NCBI GenBank assembly: GCA_934457235.1
Contig: CAKSHT010000019.1
Coordinates: 1-21,797, forward strand
Direction: 5' to 3'
From: an uncultured Oscillospiraceae bacterium
GTDB taxonomy: Bacteria > Bacillota > Clostridia > Oscillospirales > Ruminococcaceae
Length of the DNA: 21,797 bases
Numbering within the stretch: position 1 is the first letter of the stretch; the number at the start of each line of letters is the position of its first letter. Made by a program: the position numbers and the translations under genes. Positions 16,082-21,797 of this stretch are shown here, one piece after another. Below the pieces are notes generated by a model. It did no database searches. It had not been told where the DNA came from and saw nothing but the letters and a program-made list of their open reading frames with translations.

Positions 16082-17140
16082 TTAATCTGTGGGAGCACAG
16101 AAAGAAATATCCGAAAGAAATCCGTTTGAACTGAACGTATGCTGTACGCACGTGATGTAATATTCCCCGTTCAGCTTCGGGTCAAGTCCGCTGAATCTCA
16201 CCTTACTGCCGGGCGTAAGCGCTTCATTTCCGATGACCTGCGCGCTTCCGCGGCATAATTTCAGGCAGCTCTGGCGCATGAGCGACTCAGCGTATATTCT
16301 TGCCTCTCTCTGGCTTTTTATCGTCTTGCTGACTACCTCTTTCACCCTGGATTTTACCGGGGCGCACAGCGATGCGCCGCTCTTTCCGGAGCCTCTCAGC
16401 GGAGAAGCGTCGGCGTAGAAATCCTCCAGCGTATCCGGGACAGTTCCGATGACGCGCACCTTTCCAAGCTGCTCTGACAGCTCAACCGTACGCTTGAACG
16501 TTATTATATCCTTGCCCCAGGAATAACTTGCCTTCAGCATGGCAGAGGAGTAAATGTCGCTCACGAATTTCAGCGTGGTGCCCGACATATAGAATGAACA
16601 GCCCGTGAGCCTTGCAAGGGTGCAGATAAATCTGTAGTCGTCCATCTCATACTGTGACAGCGGATATTCCTTGTCCGCATTTCCGGGGACTGTTACTGTC
16701 ACGCCGCCGGTATAGCTTTTTATCGGGTCGAGAAGCTGGGTGACTATCTGACTCACGCTCTTGTTCTCAAAGCTCTCGCGTGATGTATTGCCCATCAGAA
16801 GCCCACGGGCGTCAAGACAGGATATAACAAAGCTTACGCCGTCCGCTGAGAAATCCACGCTGGTGGAATTTATGTAACCCATGAAAACCGGTTTAGGCAG
16901 CTTATATCCCATATCCACCTTGATCTTTTTCCCCGCGGAGGCTCTGGAAATTATATTTCCGACCGTACTGCGGTCATGCTCATAATCACAGAATATCACT
17001 ATCTCGCAGCCATTAGCCATTTCAGACGCGGTAAGCTGAACTGTCACTGATTCGATCATCTCAGCGGAAGCTTTCAGCTCCGAACCATCAATATATACAC
17101 GGCACTGCGGCACAAAAACCTCTTCCGGCACCAGCGGCAT
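16082..17140 (-). CDS. Baseplate hub protein, gpD/gp27-like
   Basis: 352 residues, the usual size of P2 gpD and VgrG N-terminal hub modules. Features include the N-terminal beta-barrel with 'CEIVIFCDYEHDRSTVGNII', the 'FMGYINSTSVDFSADG' and 'VSFVISCLDARGLLMGNTSR' strands, a mid-protein 'YPLSQYEMDDYRFICTLARL' that matches the conserved 'DYEFLRRLA' helix of the family, and a C-terminal 'LTPGSKVRFSGLDPKLNGEY' barrel segment. It forms the trimer that adapts the six-fold tube to the three-fold spike. The ATG at 17140 follows GGGAGG by about nine bases and is 19 bases after the LysM gene. Pairing with the separate spike gene downstream supports the call. Confidence 0.88.
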   Translation of the reverse strand: MPLVPEEVFVPQCRVYIDGSELKASAEMIESVTVQLTASEMANGCEIVIFCDYEHDRSTVGNIISRASAGKKIKVDMGYKLPKPVFMGYINSTSVDFSADGVSFVISCLDARGLLMGNTSRESFENKSVSQIVTQLLDPIKSYTGGVTVTVPGNADKEYPLSQYEMDDYRFICTLARLTGCSFYMSGTTLKFVSDIYSSAMLKASYSWGKDIITFKRTVELSEQLGKVRVIGTVPDTLEDFYADASPLRGSGKSGASLCAPVKSRVKEVVSKTIKSQREARIYAESLMRQSCLKLCRGSAQVIGNEALTPGSKVRFSGLDPKLNGEYYITCVQHTFSSNGFLSDISFCAPTD

Positions 17141-17159
17141 TCAGTATCCCTCCCTGCAT

Positions 17160-17867
17160 TTATAGTATCGGCGGAATTATCAGCTCCATGCCAGATTCAA
17201 GCCTGCGCGGATCGTCAATGCCGTTTTCCTCAGCTATCCTGCGCCACTCCTCGCAATCGCCGTATTCAGCGTATGCAAATGCGTAAAGCCTGTCGCTGTC
17301 CGTGACCGTCCTCGCCTTTGTGCGGTCGGGCGAATTACGGACATTGTTGTCTTTCTTATCTGAAATAAGCGAAATATCCACCACGGCGCGTACCGGCTTT
17401 CCATCGAACGCGAACATCGTGAACCGCTGCGACATGGAATTGATATATCCTTTGAAGCTTATCGAACCCCACACGAACTCCACAAGGCTGGGCGCGTGCG
17501 TATCGGAATTAACGGTCGTGAGCTTCATCAGCGGCTCGGTGTATGTTCTGACGTCCATTTTGAGCAGGTCTACTGCAAGCGCTGAAGCCACGAGCTTCAG
17601 CTGATTGGAGGCTTCCGCCGCATTATAGGTATCAAACAGCAGGCTGAAGCTCATAGTTTCCGCTTCGCCGCTGACGAACTGCAGCACCGGGCGGTCTCTT
17701 CCGGGGATCTTATGCTGTGCGTAATTAACGGTGCGCTGTATCGTAAAATCAGTGGGATTAAAGACGCATGGTATACCCACGCTGCCGACAACCGCGCTGG
17801 CGTTCAGCAGCTTATTCGCTCCGTCAAGCACCTTGAACTTGGCTTTGACAGGACCTATCACAAACAT
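17160..17867 (-). CDS. LysM-containing CIS tube adaptor (Afp7/gp53-like)
   Basis: 235 residues. The N-terminal 170 residues ('CVFNPTDFTIQRTVNYAQHK', then 'PVLQFVSGEAETMSFSLLFD') match the CIS tube/adaptor N-terminal domain of Afp7. The C-terminus from about residue 185 is a LysM-like domain ('DRLYAFAYAEYGDCEEWRRI', 'GIDDPRRLESGMELIIPP'). In R-type and P2-type tails (gpX) and CIS the LysM domain mediates protein contacts between hub and wedge rather than wall binding. The ATG at 17867 has an AGAGGAG site immediately upstream and begins 13 bases after the 900-residue gene. It is followed by the hub gene, the canonical order. Confidence 0.88.
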   Translation of the reverse strand: MFVIGPVKAKFKVLDGANKLLNASAVVGSVGIPCVFNPTDFTIQRTVNYAQHKIPGRDRPVLQFVSGEAETMSFSLLFDTYNAAEASNQLKLVASALAVDLLKMDVRTYTEPLMKLTTVNSDTHAPSLVEFVWGSISFKGYINSMSQRFTMFAFDGKPVRAVVDISLISDKKDNNVRNSPDRTKARTVTDSDRLYAFAYAEYGDCEEWRRIAEENGIDDPRRLESGMELIIPPIL

Positions 17868-17880
17868 CTCTCCTCTCTGA

Positions 17881-20583
17881 TCACATACCCATTCTGCGCC
17901 GCTCGCGGGTCAGCCGGTTCTCTATACGCTCGTATACACGGTCGGCAAGCCTGGTGATATCCTCGCGGCTCAGCGCGTCTAATGCATTATCCACAGTCTT
18001 TACTACCGTGCGGTTATTCACCGTGGTTTTTCTGGCGGAGCTTTCACGCTCCGTCTGCGGTTCCGGCGGCTGTTTAAGCTCGATGGGCGGCATTTTGCCG
18101 TTATAAGGTCGTGACGCGCTGTATCTGTCCGCTTCCGCCGGAGGTATCAGCATTACCATGTTTCCGCCGCTTTCCGCAGTACGGAATGTGAATGCCTGCT
18201 TTCCGGCAGGTTCCGGAGTTACTGAACGGGCTGCGGTTTCCATTAACTTTTTTATGTGCAGCGACGTTTCACTAACGATACTCCGGCGGACTATACTCAC
18301 GCTGCGAAGCTCCTGTGCCGTGCGGTTTACCGCTTCTGACACGGTATCCGGAGTGGTTTTCCCGGAATGTATAAGCTGCGCTGGCTCCTCGGCGATTTTG
18401 GATTTACTTTCGCTCCCGGAACGGCTCTCGGAAACAAGACGGTCAAGAGTTTCAAGCGTACGGGCGTCAAGTCTGCTGCGGTATGAACTGATTTCCTGCG
18501 TACGCAGAGTATTGTTTTCCGTATGGATGCGCTCCGTATTGTGAAATTCCGTGACCTGCTCCGACGGAAGCACCGTGCCGGACTTTACGTCTGCGTCTGT
18601 ACGGAGTTCCGTGGAATCGCTGTGCGTATGCAAGCGCTCCGTATTGTGAAATTCCGTGACCTGCTCTGGCGGAAGCACCGTGCCGGGCTTTACGTCTGCG
18701 TCCGTACGGAGTTCCGTGGAATCACTGTGCGTATGCAAGCGCTCCGTATTGTGAAATTCCGTGACCTGCTCCGGCAGAAGCACCGTGCCGGACTTTACGT
18801 CTGCGTCCGTACGGAGTTCCGTGGAATCGCTGTGCGTATGCAAGCGCTCAGTATTGTGAAGTTCCGTGACCTGCTCCGGCGAAAGAACCGTGCCGGACTT
18901 TACGTCTGCGTCCGTACGGAGTTCCGTGGAATCACTGTGCGTATGCAAGCGCTCAGTATTGTGAAATTCCATCGTTTGCCCGGACGAAAGAATCGTCGTA
19001 TTTTTTGCCGTTGATCCATTCTTTTCAACAACTTTTTCCGTTGAGTGAACAGCCTCAGCGGACTGAACCACCTGAACGGTTTCCGGCTCGGAGAAGTCAT
19101 TGTACACTGAAAACTGTGGATTTATGACGTAACTCTGACTGCCGTCCGGAGAAGCGCTGGAAAAACTTCGCTCAGTTTCATGCGAATGGCTCTCTTTAGC
19201 GGAAAACTTCTGCATTACCGCAAGCGTTTCGCTGAAATTATTTCCGGCAGTCGAATTTTCAATATTATTGGTAAGCAGCGTGTGCGGACTTTCCTGCTGA
19301 AAGCCGCTGAGCTGACGGATTATCCGGCTTGCAGTGCCAGCTGTTACGCTTATGAACTTGCTGCTGTTTTCTGAACGTAACGGAATTAATCCTACAGCAG
19401 GAAACGTCCCGACGGAATTGCTTTTCAGATTGTCGGGATATACGTTATGTCCCTGTATGTACGATAATATCTGCCGTGAAACCAGATCTGTATATTCGCT
19501 GACGGAATGCCGTTCGCTGCTGATGACCGACGACACCCTGTCGGAAATCGTCCTTATCAGCGAACTGCCGTTCAGAATTTCGGACGTGATGTTCTCAGCC
19601 GGTGACTCTGCGGAGTTTTCCTGCGAACACAGAATAGCACCGATCTCATGAACGACATCATTTACCGGAAGCACTGTCCCTGGTCTGACCTCGTCTTGCT
19701 GGTCACTCGTTAGACGTCCGGTATACGGAGCATACGCAGATGTTACCCTGATATCTGCCGTTGATGAATTTTCGTCAAGTCCATACCTGCGCACCTCAGT
19801 CAGGAGGACTCTGCCTATCTCCTCGCGCGTTTTTCCGCTGTTCACAAGTGACAGTACGCGCTGCGCCGCGTCATGCTGCGAACGATACCCCATAACATTC
19901 GCAGCTGAAAGTATGCGCCTGCGCTGCTCCTCGGTGAAAACCGCAGCAGCACCTACCGACGCGACTTCCTGGGCGGCGGTGCTTTCGGGATATTCAGCAG
20001 AAAGCACCGTGGCAATGCGCTGGAATATTCTCTGCTGCTGCGCAGTAAATACCGCGCCTCCTCCGGTGGAACCAAGCAGGAACGCAAGCGCGCGACAGAC
20101 GGTCTGAAGCGGTATCCCGCCGGTTTCTTTTTCAAACACCAGGCGGAATATCCTGCTGACTTCCTCGGTATAACGGCTGTTCGTGCTGAAAAGCTCCTCC
20201 ATACGCCGTAATTCATTACGGCGTATGGAGGAATTACGTCCCATGCCAGCCAGACGTATTTTTTCCGGAAACACAAATCCGGGCTGATATCTTTCAATCA
20301 GCCTGTCAGTATGGTTTTGTGAGCACACGCGGAATACCAGCTGCGCCGTGAAATTATTCACGGTGACATTCGTTCTGTTTACGGGCGCGGCTGCGGGCTG
20401 CTCGGAAAAATACACAAGTCCGAGGCGCTTCCACAATGAAACGATATTCGGAGCGGCACGGTGTCTTACCTCTTCGGCAATTCCGGCTTCCGGGACGTAT
20501 GGAACGCACATCGGCGTTATCCCTTTCAGTACGCCGACCGGAGTAAGACCGCTTATGTCCTTTGCTGCGGTAATGCTGTTCAT
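17881..20583 (-). CDS. Repeat-containing 900-residue CIS protein at the tape-measure position
   Basis: 900 residues, unrecognised as a whole. It sits between tube protein 2 and the LysM adaptor, where tailed phages encode the tape measure. Residues 1-320 are helical and charged, with two similar halves each containing 'FTAQQQRIFQRIATVLSAEY' or 'FTEEQRRRILSAANVMGYRS', suggesting an internal duplication. Residues of about 535-685 contain four near-identical 35-residue units (each with HNTERLHTHSDSTELRTDAD) and a decayed fifth. The C-terminus 'DITRLADRVYERIENRLTRE' is a short basic helix of a type seen at the ends of some CIS proteins. There is no transmembrane helix, unlike many phage tape measures. 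The ATG at 20583 lies 18 bases after tube 2 behind a G-rich site. It could be a tape measure, a tube-lumen cargo or scaffold, or a baseplate extension. Confidence 0.6.
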   Translation of the reverse strand: MNSITAAKDISGLTPVGVLKGITPMCVPYVPEAGIAEEVRHRAAPNIVSLWKRLGLVYFSEQPAAAPVNRTNVTVNNFTAQLVFRVCSQNHTDRLIERYQPGFVFPEKIRLAGMGRNSSIRRNELRRMEELFSTNSRYTEEVSRIFRLVFEKETGGIPLQTVCRALAFLLGSTGGGAVFTAQQQRIFQRIATVLSAEYPESTAAQEVASVGAAAVFTEEQRRRILSAANVMGYRSQHDAAQRVLSLVNSGKTREEIGRVLLTEVRRYGLDENSSTADIRVTSAYAPYTGRLTSDQQDEVRPGTVLPVNDVVHEIGAILCSQENSAESPAENITSEILNGSSLIRTISDRVSSVISSERHSVSEYTDLVSRQILSYIQGHNVYPDNLKSNSVGTFPAVGLIPLRSENSSKFISVTAGTASRIIRQLSGFQQESPHTLLTNNIENSTAGNNFSETLAVMQKFSAKESHSHETERSFSSASPDGSQSYVINPQFSVYNDFSEPETVQVVQSAEAVHSTEKVVEKNGSTAKNTTILSSGQTMEFHNTERLHTHSDSTELRTDADVKSGTVLSPEQVTELHNTERLHTHSDSTELRTDADVKSGTVLLPEQVTEFHNTERLHTHSDSTELRTDADVKPGTVLPPEQVTEFHNTERLHTHSDSTELRTDADVKSGTVLPSEQVTEFHNTERIHTENNTLRTQEISSYRSRLDARTLETLDRLVSESRSGSESKSKIAEEPAQLIHSGKTTPDTVSEAVNRTAQELRSVSIVRRSIVSETSLHIKKLMETAARSVTPEPAGKQAFTFRTAESGGNMVMLIPPAEADRYSASRPYNGKMPPIELKQPPEPQTERESSARKTTVNNRTVVKTVDNALDALSREDITRLADRVYERIENRLTRERRRMGM
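18531..18980 (-). repeat. In-frame 105-bp tandem repeat, four full copies plus a partial fifth
   Basis: Units start at 18531, 18636, 18741 and 18846 and are exactly 105 bases apart; a fifth begins at 18951 and fades after about 30 bases. The first two copies differ at about five positions by direct comparison, and the others look similarly close. Each unit encodes 35 residues, rich in H, T, S, D and E (TERLHTHSDSTELRTDAD core). All copies keep the reading frame of the 900-residue gene. This indicates recent expansion by slippage or unequal recombination, and copy number may vary between strains. Confidence 0.95.
20195..20232. repeat. Perfect inverted repeat, 18-bp arms, 2-base loop, inside a CDS
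   Basis: The left arm 20195-20212 and right arm 20215-20232 are exact reverse complements separated by the bases TC. The element lies within codons of about 118-130 of the 900-residue gene (encoding SSIRRNELRRMEE) and keeps the frame. It would form a very stable hairpin in the mRNA or a cruciform in DNA. Nothing similar is seen elsewhere in the window. Confidence 0.95.
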
Positions 20584-20601
20584 TCGGCGCGCCCCCTTTC
20601 G

Positions 20602-21021
20602 TTACATCACCGGGATTATCTCCCCGTGCACCAGTTCAACTGTCGTCAGCGACACCTGTCCGCTCATTGCGTCAAGCTCGCCGTAATCCACCTTTACCGG
20701 CATCGCGTCAAGCACCGTCCATATCTTGACCGGTATACCGGAGTTGTTCATCATCGTTATTATCATAGGGTATTTCGTGATTACCCCTGTCCTGACGGTT
20801 TCAAACCACAGCGCCAGCGGCTCATACGGAGCTGTTCCGCGCCGCAGCACAATGTTCTCGTATTTCAGTCCCTTTGCCAGGTAGACCGGATGGAACGTTC
20901 CGCCCTCGGTATACACATCATACTCAAGTTCAGAGCTTAGCCCTGAGACCGCTGCAAAATTTCCGATGACCTCAATAGGGGCGATATGCACAGTGAAATT
21001 GCCGCCGGTGTATTTTTCCAC
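20602..21021 (-). CDS. Second CIS inner-tube protein (gp19-like, Afp5-type)
   Basis: 139 residues, the usual size of gp19/Afp1/Afp5 tube subunits. It opens with 'YTGGNFTVHIAPIEVIGNFA' and contains 'AVSGLSSELEYDVYTEGG', 'LAKGLKYENIVLRRGTA', 'ALWFETVRTG' and a C-terminal 'VKVDYGELDAMSGQVSLTTV' followed by 'ELVHGE': the 'G...E......Y.EGG......L.G...y..i.L+rG' layout of the family. A diverged second tube protein just before the LysM adaptor normally forms the first tube ring on the hub. The start is GTG at 21021-21019, with AGGAGG seven bases upstream that overlaps the stop of the preceding reading frame (TAGGAGG), implying coupling. The gap to that stop is 11 bases. Confidence 0.88.
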   Translation of the reverse strand: MEKYTGGNFTVHIAPIEVIGNFAAVSGLSSELEYDVYTEGGTFHPVYLAKGLKYENIVLRRGTAPYEPLALWFETVRTGVITKYPMIITMMNNSGIPVKIWTVLDAMPVKVDYGELDAMSGQVSLTTVELVHGEIIPVM

Positions 21022-21032
21022 GCTATACCCTC

Positions 21033-21236
21033 CTACTTCTCAAACAGGTTCTTTTTCTCCTTTTGCCCGCTCAGTTTCTTGTTTATCTGCGATACCTCGC
21101 TGCACCATCTGCGTCGCTCACGATGTTCCAGAAGCATAAGCTCCTCATGGCTCCAGTGAAGGTAATATCCCAGAAACGTCATTTCTTCATAGAGCTTGTC
21201 TTCGGGATATAACGACAGCTCTACTTTTCTAAAAAA
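21033..21236 (-). CDS. DUF6760-like small CIS protein, probably made by -1 frameshift
   Basis: The frame runs for 67 codons after the slip point and encodes 'ELSLYPEDKLYEEMTFLGYY', then 'LHWSHEELMLLEHRERRRWC' and 'SEVSQINKKLSG'. This fits the small DUF6760-type proteins of CIS loci ('YP.DrLyEEvafiay.fHW....l..LEH.eRrrWv.EI..IN'). Upstream of the conserved region the frame is open back to a TGA and contains no ATG, GTG or TTG. The first ATG (21182-21180) would cut off the conserved LYPEDKLYEE. The frame is entered exactly by a -1 slip at the heptamer 21230-21236. The expected fused product is about 184 residues: the tail-assembly protein up to residue 119 plus 65 residues of this frame. Alternatives are a CTG start at 21218, the internal ATG, or a sequencing indel. 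Family call fairly sure; mode of expression inferred. Confidence 0.7.
   Translation of the reverse strand, partial: FFRKVELSLYPEDKLYEEMTFLGYYLHWSHEELMLLEHRERRRWCSEVSQINKKLSGQKEKKNLFEK
21190..21236 (-). promoter_or_regulatory. Candidate programmed -1 ribosomal frameshift site
   Basis: On the minus strand the heptamer TTTTTTA (21236-21230) lies in the zero frame as T TTT TTA, the X XXY YYZ slippery form. It is followed by a 6-base spacer GAAAAG (21229-21224). Then comes a stem: TAGAGCT (21223-21217) pairs with AGCTCTA (21196-21190), extended by GTC (21216-21214) with GAC (21200-21198) across a one-base bulge at 21197, with a 13-base loop. The zero-frame stop TAG is the first three bases of the stem. 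Spacer length and geometry fit known -1 sites; the same heptamer is used in HIV-1 gag-pol. Confidence 0.7.
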
Positions 21237-21586
21237 TCCAGCGGGAGATCAAACTCCTTGTTGCAGTGCGGGCACACCACCTTATAGGCGGGCACCTCCT
21301 GCATGTTTATCCGCTGGTACAGATCCTGCAGAAACGCCATGTCGATAGTAAAAAGGTTCTCGATGACGCGGTTGTTTATCGCCTGTAAGTTACCCAGCTT
21401 CGTGATAACGCGGGACAGAAGTATAACCGTAAGATATCCCGGATTCTGCTGCACCCTGGGATCCCTCAGCGGCATTATTTCATCAGCGGCGGTTGCCAGA
21501 CGCATGACGCCGTGCTTATGCACTTCGCCGTTCTGGTCAACATAGCCCCTGGGGAGTTCAAATTCAAATTCGGTCTGAAAGCTCAT
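21221..21586 (-). CDS. Small CIS/phage tail-assembly protein
   Basis: 121 residues. The opening 'FQTEFEFELPRGYVDQNGEV' followed by 'HKHGVMRLATAADEI' and 'LRDPRVQQNPGYLTVILLSR' matches the conserved tail-assembly protein found next to tube genes in CIS and in phage-derived clusters. The C-terminus holds a CPHC pair (in VVCPHCNKEFDLP). The pair alone is too little for a full zinc site unless the protein dimerises. The ATG at 21586 has GGAGG about six bases upstream. Genes at this spot in tailed phages (lambda G/GT, P2 E/E') are chaperones expressed in two forms through a -1 frameshift, and a matching signal is present here. It is followed in the -1 frame by the DUF6760-like sequence. Confidence 0.75.
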   Translation of the reverse strand: MSFQTEFEFELPRGYVDQNGEVHKHGVMRLATAADEIMPLRDPRVQQNPGYLTVILLSRVITKLGNLQAINNRVIENLFTIDMAFLQDLYQRINMQEVPAYKVVCPHCNKEFDLPLDFLEK

Positions 21587-21636
21587 ACTTTCCTCCAGCC
21601 TGTATAATTATTTTTTATTCTAAAAACCAGTATACG

Positions 21637-21671
21637 CCATCGGCTCACCGGACATACCGGAAAACCGACGG
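21637..21671 (-). other. Intergenic hairpin between tube 1 and the tail-assembly gene
   Basis: On the minus strand CCGTCGG (21671-21665) pairs with CCGATGG (21643-21637) with one G-U pair. The inner TTT pairs with GAG by U-G, U-A and U-G; after one U-U mismatch CCGG (21660-21657) pairs with CCGG (21651-21648) around the loop TATGT. A T5 run begins only ten bases after the stem, so it is not a standard intrinsic terminator. It could be a weak attenuator or a block to 3' exonucleases that protects the tube message. The remainder of the 21587-21713 spacer is AT-rich near 21601-21627, without a convincing -35/-10 promoter. Confidence 0.5.
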
Positions 21672-21713
21672 CGAAAACTGTTTCAATGCCTTATGGCAGC
21701 TTCTGATGATTCA

Positions 21714-21797
21714 TCAGTTCTCAGAAGGAGTTGCGGAATCCATGGATCCGCCGTCAATTCTGTTTACGCCCTCGTGGCATATCTCAAGGGACTCTAT
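21714..21797 (-). CDS. C-terminal end of the first CIS inner-tube protein (gp19-like), partial
   Basis: Only 27 residues are inside the window, ending at tandem stops TGA TGA (21716-21711). The sequence IESLEICHEGVNRIDGG resembles the last strand of gp19-type tube proteins ('..VAIE.LEIAHEGL.R'), and position supports it: in CIS operons the major tube gene precedes the tail-assembly gene. A 15-base palindrome (21703-21717) spans the stops. The rest of the gene, and presumably the sheath, lies to the right. The family call is tentative because the fragment is short. Confidence 0.55.
   Translation of the reverse strand: MESLEICHEGVNRIDGGSMDSATPSEN

Noticed and set aside
18531..18980. CRISPR-like periodicity
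   Set aside because: Units are contiguous 105-base copies without spacers and encode a continuous protein; no CRISPR features.
18523..19014. Plus-strand open frame with a perfect internal repeat
   Set aside because: It is the complement of the 105-bp repeats of the 900-residue gene; a repeat with a multiple-of-three unit creates open frames on both strands.
21033..21182. Independent small gene starting at the ATG at 21182
   Set aside because: It would omit the conserved LYPEDKLYEE segment and has only a weak purine stretch upstream; kept as an alternative to the frameshift but not preferred.
21637..21671. Intrinsic terminator
   Set aside because: The T-run begins ten bases after the stem instead of immediately, and essential CIS genes lie downstream in the same direction, so full termination is unlikely.
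1..21797. Complete prophage
   Set aside because: No head, portal, terminase, lysis, integrase or replication genes are visible; the tail genes are of CIS type (LysM adaptor, two wedge proteins, DUF4255). A prophage cannot be excluded beyond the edges, but nothing here supports it.

Overview
The window holds part of one long minus-strand operon for a phage-tail-like contractile injection system (CIS; families related to Afp/PVC, extracellular CIS and type VI subtype iv systems). Every credible gene lies on the minus strand, so transcription runs from base 21797 towards base 1. Gaps are mostly under 35 bases, often a few bases or an overlap. Strong AGGAGG-type ribosome binding sites, TTG/GTG starts, balanced to moderately high GC and the protein style (HAMP/cyclase receptor, MORN repeats, Big-type Ig domain) suggest a member of the Clostridia, perhaps Ruminococcaceae-like. 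The taxon is an inference. No capsid, terminase, integrase, transposase, tRNA or rRNA is visible, so nothing points to a complete prophage.

Structural half, in transcription order (right to left): the end of a first inner-tube protein (21714-21797); a 124-base spacer with a strong hairpin; a small tail-assembly protein (21221-21586) with a DUF6760-like reading frame behind it in the -1 frame (21033-21236); a second tube protein; a 900-residue protein with 35-residue tandem repeats at the position where phages carry the tape measure; a LysM tube-cap/adaptor protein; a gpD/gp27-like hub; a gpV/gp5-like spike; a gp25-like wedge; two gpJ/gp6-like wedge proteins; a gpI-like tail protein; and a 606-residue CIS-associated protein ending in an Ig-like domain. 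The sheath, and most of the first tube gene, must lie beyond the right edge.

Accessory half (6762 to 245): a soluble protein that looks like a protein kinase stripped of its catalytic residues; a four-helix membrane receptor with propeller-like, CACHE-like, HAMP and cyclase-like parts in which the cyclase core is also degenerate; a membrane-anchored MORN-repeat protein; and an exported, TolC-like coiled-coil protein. The operon then returns to a standard CIS gene, the DUF4255/Pvc16-like cap protein, cut by the left edge. This envelope and pseudo-signalling module, flanked on both sides by CIS structural genes, is the best candidate for an undescribed system: it could anchor the injector at the membrane and couple its assembly or firing to an external signal.

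The sharpest sequence-level observation is a textbook programmed -1 frameshift site (U UUU UUA, 6-base spacer, 10-bp stem-loop) at the junction of the tail-assembly gene and the DUF6760-like frame, which has no normal start codon of its own. This mirrors the G/GT and E/E' tail chaperones of tailed phages. Other oddities are a perfect 18-bp-arm palindrome inside the 900-residue gene, the near-identical 105-bp repeats in the same gene, and the absence of a PAAR tip gene at its usual place.
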